From contig DATLZZ010000025.1 in assembly GCA_035573715.1 (NCBI GenBank), positions 62,001 through 126,000 of the forward strand: 64,000 bases of DNA, given 5' to 3'. Positions 34,065 through 43,085 of this stretch are shown in pieces; the stretch's first letter is position 1, and every line of letters starts with the position of its first letter. Below the pieces are notes generated by a model that saw nothing but the letters and a program-made list of their open reading frames with translations, was not told the origin of the DNA and did no database searches. Both the position numbers and the translations under genes were made by a program. The DNA comes from JACPRL01 sp035573715. GTDB taxonomy: Bacteria; Acidobacteriota; Terriglobia; Acidiferrales; 2-02-FULL-67-57.

Positions 34065-34757
34065 TCATGCTGATAGCGCCCTCGAAGGCACAGTGACGCC
34101 TTTGAAGAGAAGCCACAGGGCCAGCGCCACCTCGAACACCAGCATCGGCAGCCAGATGGCGAAGCCCAGCGGGCCCTTGAGGAACTCAAAGAGCCGCAGG
34201 GGGAGCGCCACCACGAGCAGCACCGAGGCCAGCACGCCCAGCCAGGCCATCCAGAGCGGGATGTTGCGCGCCCGCAGGAAGAGGTAGGAGAAGAGCGTGC
34301 TGCCCACGGCAAAGCAGGAGGCGGCGATGAGGAAGGAGGAGCCGCCCTGCTTCAACAGCAGGTCGCCGAACGCGACCGCGGTCGCCGCGTCGGGGCCGGT
34401 CGCCGCTACGCTCGTCGTCGCCACTGACAGCAGTCCCAGCGTCCGGACGGCGGCCACCGCGCCGACCACGCCCTCGCTGGCTCGACAGCACAGCGCCAGG
34501 ATGGCGAGGTCGGAATCCTCGTCGCGGGTGAGCGCGTAGAGCGTCACGCCCAGCACCACGGCGCTCAAGAACTGGAGGAATGTGAGCGCGGCGGTCAGTC
34601 GCACGAGCGCGGCGTGCTGCGCCAGGCTGGCGAGCGTCCCAGCCGCTCCCTCGGCGGCGCCAGTCGCCCGGTTGAACACAACCATGCTGGCGATGCCGGT
34701 CGCGATGTAAAAGAGAAAGGTGAAGCCCGCGAGGCGGGCGTTGGTTCTGAGAGTCAT
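34065..34757 (-). CDS. DUF4386 family membrane protein (second copy)
   Basis: A 230-residue integral membrane protein with about six hydrophobic segments, for example LAGFTFLFYIATGIASMVVF and FLQFLSAVVLGVTLYAL. The start is the ATG overlapping the upstream stop (ATGA); a longer in-frame ORF is not supported. The layout (ARLAGFTFLFYIATGI, then FLRARNIPLWMAWLG) fits DUF4386. The family is widespread but has no established function. It is the downstream member of a tandem pair. Confidence 0.8.
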   Translation of the reverse strand: MTLRTNARLAGFTFLFYIATGIASMVVFNRATGAAEGAAGTLASLAQHAALVRLTAALTFLQFLSAVVLGVTLYALTRDEDSDLAILALCCRASEGVVGAVAAVRTLGLLSVATTSVAATGPDAATAVAFGDLLLKQGGSSFLIAASCFAVGSTLFSYLFLRARNIPLWMAWLGVLASVLLVVALPLRLFEFLKGPLGFAIWLPMLVFEVALALWLLFKGVTVPSRALSA

Positions 34758-35317
34758 GCCACTTCCTGGACGCGGAGGTTGGCCTGCTCCTTCCAGCATT
34801 CAACGTTCACGCCCTTGGCCAGCAGCCATACGATGAGCGCCCCTTCTCCGACCATGCCGGGAATCAGGTTGAAGGGAGCCAGGTCCTTCGCCAGCGGCGG
34901 CCACAGGAAGGTCAACCAGCCGAAACCGGCCAACACCATCAGCACACCCAGAATCCGCGGCAGGAAGGTCGACCCGAGAATCAGGACGCCGACCCCGAGG
35001 CAATGGAACCCGAAAAATACCAGGTCTCTCACGTGGATGATGGGCGCGAGTCGCAGCAGGCTCACCACGCATCCCGCCAGACCGAAAAACGCCGCCAGCA
35101 ACGAAAGGTTTTTACTAACCGGCTTGAGCAGGTCGTAGAGGAGCAGGGTTACCACGACGTAGCACAGTGGCGCAACAATGTTGGCAGCGGAGAATGCCAC
35201 TCCGCCATCCCGGCCGAGGAAAAGGGCGAGCGAGCCCGCCACAAAAACCAGCAGCCAAAACAGGCCGGCCATCCGGGCCTTCACGAGCGGCGAGCCTGCG
35301 GCAATCGCTCCCATCAT
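34754..35317 (-). CDS. DUF4386-like membrane protein (first copy)
   Basis: A 187-residue membrane protein with about five hydrophobic segments (AGLFWLLVFVAGSLALFLG, VLILGSTFLPRILGVLMVLA). RMAGLFWLLVFVAGSLA and LPRILGVLMVLAGFGWLTF match the DUF4386 pattern. It is shorter than its downstream neighbour, which it overlaps by four bases, so the two may form a heteromeric membrane complex. Two adjacent ATG codons (35317 and 35314) are possible starts. Function unknown. Confidence 0.78.
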   Translation of the reverse strand: MMGAIAAGSPLVKARMAGLFWLLVFVAGSLALFLGRDGGVAFSAANIVAPLCYVVVTLLLYDLLKPVSKNLSLLAAFFGLAGCVVSLLRLAPIIHVRDLVFFGFHCLGVGVLILGSTFLPRILGVLMVLAGFGWLTFLWPPLAKDLAPFNLIPGMVGEGALIVWLLAKGVNVECWKEQANLRVQEVA

Positions 35318-35391
35318 TCTGGAGTCGTATACGAGGATTGAAGTGCGATTGTTCCGGTTTCTTGCTTGGTGGGGGGAGCGCAGAACTCGAC

Positions 35392-35427
35392 AAGAGAAAA
35401 GCGGCGAGCCCCGGTGGGACTCGCCGC
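35392..35427 (-). terminator. Intrinsic terminator of the M16 protease gene
   Basis: On the minus strand a perfect eight-base-pair stem (GCGGCGAG/CTCGCCGC, 35427-35420 and 35408-35401) with an 11-base loop is followed by TTTTCTCTTGT. It begins 25 bases after the protease stop. It is the clearest rho-independent terminator in the window. Confidence 0.9.
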
Positions 35428-35452
35428 TGTCTGGTTTCGACTGGGTTGAGTT

Positions 35453-38227
35453 CTACTGAGCGCCGGCGCGCTCGCTGATGGGGTTGCCGTCGGCGTCGAG
35501 CGCCTGCAAGGTGCCGAGGTTGAGCGAGCGGATGCCTTCCTCGATCTTGGCGCGGTCGCCGACAATGACCCAGGTGAGGTTGTTGGGACGCACCAGGGCC
35601 TTGGCGGCGCGGTTGACGTCGTCGAGCGTCATCGCCCGCACCCGCTCCGGGAAGGTGTTGTAGTAGTTGTCATCCAGCCCGAAGGTCACCATCTGATAGA
35701 GGGTGTTGCTGACGGCGTTCATCGTCTCCCACTGCCCGGGGAGCGTCAGGGTCAGGGTGGACTTGGCCTTATCGAGCTCATCGGCGCTCACCGGAATCCC
35801 GCCCAGGATACCGTTGAGCTCCTTCTGAATCTCCACCACCGACTCTTTGGTCTTGTCGGTCTGCACCGGAGCCAGCACGAAGTAGGGCCGCTGGCCGCGC
35901 GCGTCCGGCAGGATGGTGCGCGAGCCATAGCTCCAGTGCTTGTCTTCGCGCAGGTTCATGTTGATGCGCGAGGTGAAGTCGCCCCCCAGGATGCGGTTCA
36001 TGGTGACGATGGCGATGTCGTCCGGCGTGTTCTTGGGCGGCGCCAGGACGCCCGCCAGGATCACCGACTGGATGGCGCCCGGGCGATCGAGGATGTAGAC
36101 GCTGGCTTGCTTCGGCTCCGCCACCGCGCCGATGTTCTTCTTCGGCACCTCGCCCGCCTTCCAGCCGGCGAACAGCTTCTCCAACTTGGGTTGCAGCTCC
36201 GTCATCTTGGTGTCGCCCACCACGATGAGCGTGGCGTTGTTGGGCTTGAACCAGGTCTGGTGGAACTTGACCAGGTCGTCCCGCGTCATCTTGTTCACCG
36301 ACTCTTCCGTGCCCGAGCCCGTGGCCGGATTGCCGTAGGCGTGCCCGGCGCCGTAGAGCAGCTTCGGCAGCACGCGCAGCGCCATGGCCTGCGGCTGCGC
36401 CTTCTCCTGCTGAATCTGCGCCAGGCGGCGCTTGCGCTGGCGTTCGAGCTCGTCGGCGGGGAACGACGGGTTGAGGATAACGTCGGCGTAGAGCTCGAGC
36501 GAGCGGTCGAGGTTCTCCTTCAGCGCCGAGAGCTGAACGCTGGCGGCATCGAGGTCCGAGCCCACGTTCAGGTTCGCGCCCAGTTGCTGCAGCTCTTCAG
36601 AAATCTGCAGCGCGCTGCGCGTCTTCGTGCCTTCGTCCAGCATGTCCATTCCCAGGCTAGTGGTGCCGGGGAGCGCGGATTGGTCGGCTGCCCAGCCGGA
36701 ATCCACCACCAGGTTGAAGTTCACCTGCGGAATCGACGCCCGCTCGACCAGTATCACCTTCAGCCCGTTCGCGAGCGTCGCCCGCTGCATCGCGGGGAAC
36801 TTCGCCACCGGCGGCGTCCCCGCTTCCGGAACCTTGGAGCGGTCCACGTCCGTCTTCGCCACTTCGTACTTCGGGAACGGCTGCACTTCCAGCTCGTAAA
36901 CGCCGTCCGAGAGCCACTCGTTGGCCGTGGCCCGCAGGTCCTCCGCCGTTGCTTCGGCCACCTGCTTCAGCGTCGTCTTGTAGAAGTCCGGGCTGCCGCC
37001 GTACACCTGGTTGATGGCCAGCACGTCGGACTTGCCGCCGAACCCGCCGATGCGCTCAATGCCGCGCAGGAACTGGGCGCGGTACTGCGTCTTCACCCGA
37101 CTGAGCTCCGCCGCCGTCGGGCCTTCCTTCTGGAAGCGCGCCAGCTCCTCATCAATCGCCTTTTCGACCTTGGCCAGCTCCACCCCCGGCCGCGCATCGG
37201 CCACGATGATGAAGTGGCTCCCGATCTCGCGCGAGAACTGGAAGGAGAAAACGTTGGTCGCCACCTGGTCGTCGTACACCAGCCGCTTGTAGAGCCGCGA
37301 CACCTTACCGCTGGTCAGGATGTCGCTGATGAGGTCGAGGTGCGTGTCGGCCGGGCTGCCCCACTCCGGTGTGTTCCACACCTTGTAGATGCGGGCCTGC
37401 GGGACGCGGTCCTGCATCATCTGCCGATGCGTGCCGCGGCGCTTCGCCACCCACGCCTCTTGCTTCACCACCGGCGGGCCCGAGGGGATGTCGCCGAAGT
37501 AGCGCTCCACCTTCTGGCGCGCCGTCTCGGTGTCGATGTCGCCCGCAATCACGATGACCGCGTTGGCCGCTCCGTAGTAGTCGCGGAACCATTGCTTCAC
37601 GTCGTCGAGCGACGCCGCGTTCAGGTCTTCCATCGACCCGATGACGCTCCACGAGTACGGATGCCCGGCGGGATAGGTGTTTTCAAAAATGTAGTTGAAC
37701 GCGCGCCCGTAGGGCTGGTTCTCGCCCTGCCGCTTCTCGTTCTGCACCACGCCGCGCTGCTCATCGAGCCGCGCCTGGCTGATGGCGCCCAGCAGGTGCC
37801 CCATGCGGTCGGACTCCATCCACAGGATGGTGTCCACCGCCGAGGTGGGCACGTTCTGGAAGTAGTTGGTGCGGTCGTTGTTGGTGGTGCCGTTCAGGTC
37901 GGTGGCGCCCACCCGCTGCACGACCTTGAAGTAGTCGTCGTTGAAGTTTTCGGAGCCGTTGAACATCAGGTGCTCGAACAGGTGCGCGAAGCCCGTCTTG
38001 CCGGGCTTCTCGTTCTTCGAGCCCACGTGGTACCAGATGTTCACCGCCACGATGGGCGCCTTGTGGTCTTCGTGCACGATCAGCGTCAGGCCGTTCTTCA
38101 GCACGAATTTCTGGTAGGGGATGTCGATGGCCTGCGGGTCCTGCGCCCGCAGGGGCGCGCCGGCGGCCACCCACGCCAGCGTCAGCGTCAATACCACAAG
38201 GGTCAACTTCACTGCACGACGGTTCAT
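35453..38227 (-). CDS. Exported M16 family zinc protease, two-domain (pitrilysin type)
   Basis: A 924-residue exported protease (signal peptide LTLVVLTLTLAWVAAGAPLRAQ). The first M16 domain carries the inverted zinc motif HLFEH in FAHLFEHLMFNGSENF and a distal Glu in the RGVVQNEKR region. The second half is a homologous, inactive-looking M16 domain (TSLGMDMLDEGTKTRSA replaces the HxxEH region), as usual for two-domain members that close over peptides as a clamshell. It probably degrades peptides in the periplasm. It is monocistronic with a strong terminator. Confidence 0.93.
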   Translation of the reverse strand: MNRRAVKLTLVVLTLTLAWVAAGAPLRAQDPQAIDIPYQKFVLKNGLTLIVHEDHKAPIVAVNIWYHVGSKNEKPGKTGFAHLFEHLMFNGSENFNDDYFKVVQRVGATDLNGTTNNDRTNYFQNVPTSAVDTILWMESDRMGHLLGAISQARLDEQRGVVQNEKRQGENQPYGRAFNYIFENTYPAGHPYSWSVIGSMEDLNAASLDDVKQWFRDYYGAANAVIVIAGDIDTETARQKVERYFGDIPSGPPVVKQEAWVAKRRGTHRQMMQDRVPQARIYKVWNTPEWGSPADTHLDLISDILTSGKVSRLYKRLVYDDQVATNVFSFQFSREIGSHFIIVADARPGVELAKVEKAIDEELARFQKEGPTAAELSRVKTQYRAQFLRGIERIGGFGGKSDVLAINQVYGGSPDFYKTTLKQVAEATAEDLRATANEWLSDGVYELEVQPFPKYEVAKTDVDRSKVPEAGTPPVAKFPAMQRATLANGLKVILVERASIPQVNFNLVVDSGWAADQSALPGTTSLGMDMLDEGTKTRSALQISEELQQLGANLNVGSDLDAASVQLSALKENLDRSLELYADVILNPSFPADELERQRKRRLAQIQQEKAQPQAMALRVLPKLLYGAGHAYGNPATGSGTEESVNKMTRDDLVKFHQTWFKPNNATLIVVGDTKMTELQPKLEKLFAGWKAGEVPKKNIGAVAEPKQASVYILDRPGAIQSVILAGVLAPPKNTPDDIAIVTMNRILGGDFTSRINMNLREDKHWSYGSRTILPDARGQRPYFVLAPVQTDKTKESVVEIQKELNGILGGIPVSADELDKAKSTLTLTLPGQWETMNAVSNTLYQMVTFGLDDNYYNTFPERVRAMTLDDVNRAAKALVRPNNLTWVIVGDRAKIEEGIRSLNLGTLQALDADGNPISERAGAQ

Positions 38228-38356
38228 AGTCTTCTCCTCACGGAAACAATAGGGCTACCGGCTACGGGGAGCCCCACTATACACCCGCCCCGCCCTTTTT
38301 GGCGATAGAAAACTCCCGCGAATCGGAGTAGTCTAGGCCTCCCCCGGAGGACACTT

Positions 38357-38830
38357 ATGGCGGAGAAGACCTTCAAGGCGAAGCTGACCTCGGAGGGTGA
38401 GGGCGGCGCGTGGACGATTTTGAAAATCCCCTTCAGCGTGGAGAAAGTTTGGGGCACACGCGCGCGGCTGGCGGTGAAGGGGACGTTGAACGGGTTTGCT
38501 TTTCGCAACTCGGTGTTTCCCATGGGCGGCGGCGTGCACTGCCTGATGGTCAACAAGGCGGTGCAGGCGGGCGCCAAAGCCAAGGCGGGCGACACCGTGG
38601 AGGTCGTGATGGAGCCGGACGCCGCCCCGCGTGCCGTCGCGGTTCCCGCCGACCTCAAGAAAGCGCTGGCGAAGAACAAGGCCGCCAAAGCCGCGTTCGA
38701 AAAGATGCCGTACTCGCACAAGAAAGAGTACGTGGAGGCCATCCGCGAGGCCAAGAAGCCCGAGACCCGCGCCCGCCGCATCGCTGGCGCCCTCAAGATG
38801 ATGGTCGCCTGGGGGAAGAGCAAGGAATAA
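38357..38830 (+). CDS. YdeI/OmpD-associated family protein with DUF1905 domain
   Basis: A 157-residue cytoplasmic protein after a GGAGG site. The N-terminal half is a DUF1905 beta-barrel (FKAKLTSEGEGGAWTILKIP, RARLAVKGTLNGFAFRNSVF, GGGVHCLMVNKAV). The C-terminal half is the helical YdeI-like extension (ADLKKALAKNKAAKAAFEKM, SHKKEYVEAIREAKKPETRA). Such proteins have been linked to bacteriocin or antimicrobial-peptide tolerance in some species, but their biochemistry is unknown. It is divergent from the M16 gene. Confidence 0.88.
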   Translation: MAEKTFKAKLTSEGEGGAWTILKIPFSVEKVWGTRARLAVKGTLNGFAFRNSVFPMGGGVHCLMVNKAVQAGAKAKAGDTVEVVMEPDAAPRAVAVPADLKKALAKNKAAKAAFEKMPYSHKKEYVEAIREAKKPETRARRIAGALKMMVAWGKSKE

Positions 38831-38932
38831 CGCGTGCGTCTTTCTGGTTTGTCAGCCCGAACCCCCGATGCATGCTGACAGGCATCGAGCTGAGGGATCT
38901 GCTTTTCATTTTTCGATATGAGAGGTGATGCA

Positions 38933-40321
38933 ATGAACCTTACACGGCGCAAGTTCCTTGGAACCGCGGGAGTGGTGGCGAGCGCACCGCTGCTGGCGGG
39001 GCGGCTCTTCGCCTCCGAAGGCAATCCTCAAACGCAGCGCCTGATTGAGCAGGGGATGCGCTACGCCCGAGTCTCCCGCCTGAAGCCGCCCTGGCGGCTT
39101 TCGGTCAACTGGTACAAGGCCACCATCGGGCGGCTCCAGGCCAAGCTGCGCGACAAAAACGTCCGCGGCATCCTCTGCACGAGCGGCCTCAACCACAACT
39201 ACCTCGCCGGCACTTTCCTCACCCAGACCGAGCGGCCGATGTACCTTTTCGTGCCCGCCACCGGCGAGCCCACCTTTTTCCATCCCGGGCTTGACCGCGA
39301 CATGGTCGCCGACTGGTGGGTCAAAGACCACGAGTGGTATTTCGACTTCCACCACGCCGGCGCCTACGACCAGGTCCTCTGGCAGGCCGGCCCTACGGAA
39401 GACCTCTGGGCCTGGGTCTGCCGCGGCCTCGCCAAGCGCGGCCACACCAAGGGCCGCCTGGCGCTCGACTTCGAACCCACCGAGTCCCTGCGCAAGAAGC
39501 TCAAGAAGAACCTCAAGAACGTGAAGTGGGAGAACTGGGGCGAGGAAGTGCTCCATATGCGCCAGATCAAGACCGCGGAAGAAATCGAGCTGACTGCCAA
39601 AGCCATCGAGCTCCACGACGCCATGCTCGAATTCGCCCGCAACTACATCCTCGAGCGCGGCACCGACGCCACCGACTACGACGTCCGCACCGCCACCAGC
39701 GAGTTCGGCACCCGCCTGCTGATGGAGAAGATGGGCCCGGGCGAGCTCGACGGCCGCCCCCACAAAGCCGTCGGGTTGTCGCTCGGCTTCGGCTGCCGCG
39801 CCGGCCGCGCCACTGCGTATCCGCACCCGAACCAGTTTTTCTTCAAGCGCATCGAGCGCGGCGACGCCATTCAGATTGCCTCGCTCATCCGCATCGGTGG
39901 CTACGGCGGTGAAGGCTACCGCGCCTGCCACATCGAGCCGATTCCCGAGCTCGGCCGCAAAATGTGGGAAGTGCACACTGCCATGACGCTCAAGCAGGTT
40001 GAACTCTCCAGGCCCGGCGTGAAGTGCAACGAGGTGGCGCAGGGCGTGCTCAAGCTCGCCTTCGATGCTGGACTCGAAAAGTACGTCTACCACCGCCCCG
40101 CTCACGGCGCCGGCATGGAAGGCCACCAGGCGCCCTACATCGCCCTGGGCGACCAGACCGTGCTGGAGGAAGGCATGATGTTCTCCAACGAGCCCGGGCT
40201 TTACAACGAAGAAGCCGGCTTCGGCTACAACCACTCCAACAACATCCGCATCCTCAAGACCGAAGCCGACATCATGAACAAGACCCCGATGACGAAGGAC
40301 TGGTGCTGGCTGAAACTGTAA
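38933..40321 (+). CDS. Tat-exported M24-fold (Xaa-Pro peptidase/creatinase-like) protein with degenerate metal site
   Basis: A 462-residue protein with a twin-arginine signal, TRRKFLGTAG, starting at ATG 38933 after GAGAGGTG. It has the N-terminal creatinase-like domain (about 60-210) and the C-terminal pita-bread domain (TAEEIELTAKAIELHDAMLE, AHGAGMEGHQAPY, EEGMMFSNEPGLY). The five metal ligands of M24 peptidases are not all seen. Where V-x-V-D-x-G...S-D-x-T is expected it has QIASLIRIGGYGGEGYRACH, and the final R-I-E-D region reads NNIRILKTEAD. It may be a metal-free creatinase-like hydrolase or a non-enzymatic binder. Confidence 0.85.
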   Translation: MNLTRRKFLGTAGVVASAPLLAGRLFASEGNPQTQRLIEQGMRYARVSRLKPPWRLSVNWYKATIGRLQAKLRDKNVRGILCTSGLNHNYLAGTFLTQTERPMYLFVPATGEPTFFHPGLDRDMVADWWVKDHEWYFDFHHAGAYDQVLWQAGPTEDLWAWVCRGLAKRGHTKGRLALDFEPTESLRKKLKKNLKNVKWENWGEEVLHMRQIKTAEEIELTAKAIELHDAMLEFARNYILERGTDATDYDVRTATSEFGTRLLMEKMGPGELDGRPHKAVGLSLGFGCRAGRATAYPHPNQFFFKRIERGDAIQIASLIRIGGYGGEGYRACHIEPIPELGRKMWEVHTAMTLKQVELSRPGVKCNEVAQGVLKLAFDAGLEKYVYHRPAHGAGMEGHQAPYIALGDQTVLEEGMMFSNEPGLYNEEAGFGYNHSNNIRILKTEADIMNKTPMTKDWCWLKL

Positions 40322-40335
40322 GAAACAACATCCAC

Positions 40336-40365
40336 CGAGCCCGGTAGCACCTTGCCACCGGGTGA
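40336..40365. repeat. Palindromic element copy 1 (intergenic)
   Basis: CGAG followed by CCCGGTAGC, ACCTT and GCCACCGGG, so the two nine-base arms pair with one mismatch. It lies 15 bases after the M24-like gene, in non-coding DNA. It shares its flank and arms with the coding copies at 48657, 49143 and 50743. Confidence 0.7.
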
Positions 40366-40448
40366 CGAAGTCGATTTCGGTTGATTCGGGCGCGGTCGGG
40401 TGGTAGAAGGGAGGGGGCAGGTTCAGATTTCATTCAGGGGGTGTTTCC

Positions 40449-41168
40449 ATGGGCAGAAAGCTATTCCTATTTGCAGTGGCAGCCGTGTTGGTGGCGGCCA
40501 GCCTCGGTTTTTCCAGCGCTGTCGCGCCGAACAGATCCGGAAAGGCCGAGGCGGCGGCTCCAGCCGCGGATGAGTGGGCGCTCAACGCCACCTACATCGA
40601 AGCCTGCAGTTGCCATCTCTTCTGTCCCTGCTACTTCAACCCCACGCCCGAGCATCCCTACTGCGAGTTCAACATGGCGGTGAAGGTGAACGACGGCCAC
40701 TACGGTGCCATCTCGCTCAAGGGCGTCAAATACTGGCTCACCGGCGACCTGGGCGACAACTTCGGCGACGGCAAGACGCCCTGGCTCATCATCACTCACC
40801 ATCCCAGCACGACCAAGGAGCAGCGCGAGGCCCTGGGGAAGATCCTCAGCAAAGTCTATCCAGTAGTGTGGGACAAGGTGCAGGCCGATGAATCCGACTT
40901 TACCTGGGAAATCAACGACACCCAGGCCCTCGCCAAGCTCGCTAACGGCAAGGGCGAGATGGTGCTCGACCAGTGGAGAGGCAACGACGGCGGCAAGTCC
41001 GTTCTCCACAACGTCCGCTACTTCGGCGCCGACTCCAATGACGGCTTCATCATGTACAAGTCCAAGCTCCACCGCTACGACGGCTTCGGCCACAAGTTTG
41101 AGTACTCCGGCCGCAACGCCTTCGTCATTACCATCCACTCCAAAGGGAAGGTGGAAGCGGGCGACTGA
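40449..41168 (+). CDS. DUF1326 domain protein, exported
   Basis: A 239-residue protein with a signal peptide (LFLFAVAAVLVAASLGFSSA). The mature part begins ALNATYIEACSCHLFCPCYF, the Cys-rich start typical of DUF1326, and continues with a beta-rich body (DGHYGAISLKGVKYW, NDGFIMYKSKLHRYDGFGH). The four clustered Cys suggest metal binding or redox activity, but no function is known for the family. Family members are often cytoplasmic; this one is exported. The EHPK-repeat protein follows after 45 bases and is probably cotranscribed. Confidence 0.88.
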   Translation: MGRKLFLFAVAAVLVAASLGFSSAVAPNRSGKAEAAAPAADEWALNATYIEACSCHLFCPCYFNPTPEHPYCEFNMAVKVNDGHYGAISLKGVKYWLTGDLGDNFGDGKTPWLIITHHPSTTKEQREALGKILSKVYPVVWDKVQADESDFTWEINDTQALAKLANGKGEMVLDQWRGNDGGKSVLHNVRYFGADSNDGFIMYKSKLHRYDGFGHKFEYSGRNAFVITIHSKGKVEAGD

Positions 41169-41213
41169 AACGGTTCAACTGTTTGTCGCGGGACGAAAAG
41201 AAGGAGGACGACA

Positions 41214-41744
41214 ATGACTCGACTGAGATTCTTTCTGGCAGTCTTTGTCGCTGTTTGTTTGCTGGTCGCCGTGGGCGTGCGCGCCCAGCAGGAGCATCCC
41301 AAACAAGAGCACCCCAAGCAGGAACATCCCAAGGAACACCCGGCGGCCAAGCCCGCGACCCCGGCGGACATTGAGAAAGCCATTCGGGCGCACATTGACG
41401 CTACTGCGGCCAAGAACAACGGGACTTTCTCCGTGAAGGACGACGTCCTGAAGAAAACCTGGGTCTTGAAGCTCGACCGCGTGCACAGCGACAAGCTGAC
41501 GGCGCTCGACAAGGACAACTACTTCGCCTGCGTGGACTTCATCGCCGATGACGGCACCAAGGTGGACGTCGACTTCTTCCTCAAGTCGAAGCGGGACAAG
41601 CTGGAAGTCACCGACGCCAGCGTGCACAAGATCAACGGCGTGGCGCGCTACAACTACCAGAAGGAAGGCGACTACTGGAAGCGCGTCGGCACGGAAGAGC
41701 CCAAGAAGCACGAACACCCCAAGAAAGAGCACCCAAAGAACTAA
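41214..41744 (+). CDS. Exported protein flanked by EHPK repeats
   Basis: A 176-residue protein after an AGGAGG site with a signal peptide (RFFLAVFVAVCLLVAVGVRA). Directly after the cleavage point come three EHPK units (QEHPKQEHPKQEHPK) and one EHP. The extreme C-terminus has two more (EHPKKEHPK). Between them lies a small alpha/beta domain (TWVLKLDRVHSDKL, YFACVDFIADDGTKVDVDFF) that looks like a lipid- or ligand-binding beta sheet. Regularly spaced His suggests nickel, zinc or copper binding at both ends. It follows a Cys-rich exported DUF1326 protein, which supports a metal-handling role by context only. Confidence 0.75.
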   Translation: MTRLRFFLAVFVAVCLLVAVGVRAQQEHPKQEHPKQEHPKEHPAAKPATPADIEKAIRAHIDATAAKNNGTFSVKDDVLKKTWVLKLDRVHSDKLTALDKDNYFACVDFIADDGTKVDVDFFLKSKRDKLEVTDASVHKINGVARYNYQKEGDYWKRVGTEEPKKHEHPKKEHPKN

Positions 41745-41838
41745 TCGTTGACCTGCCGTCAGCTCTCCTGCCCTTACACCGTAGCCCCATGGCTCCTGCC
41801 TCGGGGAAGTCCATATTCGCATTCGTCTTGGCGAGCCG

Positions 41839-42162
41839 CTATGCCGCGCGCTCCAGGCTGACTTCGCGCAGGTAGAGAAACAACGGCAGGCCGAGCGAGA
41901 CGCCCACCGCCAGGTTGGCCACAATCGGCGCCCACAGGTGTCTCACACCTGCGCGGCGACCTTCCACGAGTACGAGAACCCAAAGAACAACGGAAGACAC
42001 AATCACATCCCATCCGAAGAATCTGCTCACCGGCGTGGCGAAGAGTTGCTCGAAGAATAGTCCCAAGTCCAACCCGTGTTCCTGCGCGAAAGGAATGAAC
42101 TGCCAGAGCGGCAGCACCGTCCCCGGGACGCAGAGCCCCGCGTAGAGAGTCTTCGGTTGCAT
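41839..42162 (-). CDS. DUF2834 family membrane protein
   Basis: A 107-residue protein with three membrane segments (YAGLCVPGTVLPLWQF, DVIVSSVVLWVLVLVEG, LAVGVSLGLPLFLYLRE). The start MQPKTLYAGLCVPGTVLPLW and the internal FATPVSRFFGWDVIVSS fit DUF2834. It begins eight bases after the phosphatase stop and is cotranscribed with it. Function unknown. The much longer open frame upstream is antisense-type noise. Confidence 0.82.
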   Translation of the reverse strand: MQPKTLYAGLCVPGTVLPLWQFIPFAQEHGLDLGLFFEQLFATPVSRFFGWDVIVSSVVLWVLVLVEGRRAGVRHLWAPIVANLAVGVSLGLPLFLYLREVSLERAA

Positions 42163-42170
42163 CAGGAATC

Positions 42171-43058
42171 CTAGTTGTGGGCTCTCGGGCCGTGTTCCGG
42201 TGCGCGGACGACCATCAGGGCGAAGTCGTCCTGGCGCGGATGCATGCCGGCGAAATCCTGCACGGCGGCGAGCAACGAAAAGAGCATTTTGTCGGCCGAG
42301 ACGTCGCCCGCCCGGCGCGCCGCCTCCAGCAGGCCTTTCAGGCCGAACTCCTCGCCGCGGCGGTTGGCGCACTCGACGATGCCGTCCGAGTAGGCGATGA
42401 GCACATCGCCCGGCTCCAGCGTCACGCGACCGCTGGCGAAGGTAGCCTCCGGGATGGCGCCCAGGAGGGGGCCACCATCCGCCAGCGGTCGCGTAGTTCC
42501 GTCCTTCTTGAGTAGAATCGCCGGGGGCTGCCCGGCGTTGCAGTAGACGAGTTCGCCGCGCTTGGGGTCGAGCCGCGCGTAGAAGAGCGACACCAGAGGC
42601 GGCATGGCCTTGAGCTGCTGCAGGTCGTGGTTGATGGCCGCCAGCGTCGCCGCCGGGTCCTTCGAGGCGCGCGCTCGCACGCGCAGCAATCCGATGAGAT
42701 GAGCGAACCACAGCCCGGCCACCACACCCTTGCCGATGATGTCGCCCACCGCCAGCCCGGTCGAGCGGCCGAGGTCGAGCACATCGTAGAAATCGCCCGA
42801 GAGGTAGCTGAGCGGGAACATCTCGCTGGCGACATGGAACCGCCCCACGCGAACCTGGCGCGGCGGGCTGAGTCGCCGCTGCACCTCGGCGGCTTCGAAC
42901 AGTGTCCGATGCAGCCGGTGATGCTCCTGCTCGAGCACCGCAACTTTTTCCTTCAGCCGCTCCCGCTCCGCATCCACCGCAGTCGGCGCAGGAAAAACTA
43001 CCGGGAGGCGTGGCGGTGCGCTCCCACCCAGCCTAGCTTGCTGCACCTTGGTCGCCAT
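42171..43058 (-). CDS. SpoIIE/RsbU-type PP2C protein phosphatase
   Basis: A 295-residue serine/threonine phosphatase. A short coiled coil (about 30-62, ERERLKEKVAVLEQEHHRL) leads into the PPM domain, with metal-binding Asp in LSGDFYDVLDLG and VGDIIGKGVVAGL, and further Asp in IAYSDGIVECANRRGEEFG and HPRQDDFALMVV. Such proteins usually dephosphorylate anti-sigma-antagonists or respond to coiled-coil-linked sensors. There is no partner switch gene in the window. It sits just downstream of a two-component system on the same strand and may be part of its output. Confidence 0.92.
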   Translation of the reverse strand: MATKVQQARLGGSAPPRLPVVFPAPTAVDAERERLKEKVAVLEQEHHRLHRTLFEAAEVQRRLSPPRQVRVGRFHVASEMFPLSYLSGDFYDVLDLGRSTGLAVGDIIGKGVVAGLWFAHLIGLLRVRARASKDPAATLAAINHDLQQLKAMPPLVSLFYARLDPKRGELVYCNAGQPPAILLKKDGTTRPLADGGPLLGAIPEATFASGRVTLEPGDVLIAYSDGIVECANRRGEEFGLKGLLEAARRAGDVSADKMLFSLLAAVQDFAGMHPRQDDFALMVVRAPEHGPRAHN

Positions 43059-43085
43059 GGCCGCCCTCCGCTGCCCGCGATGACT

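Noticed and set aside
41214..41350. CRISPR-like or tandem DNA repeats
   Set aside because: The repetition is at the level of the EHPK codons within a coding gene. The units are 15-18 bases and not separated by spacers.
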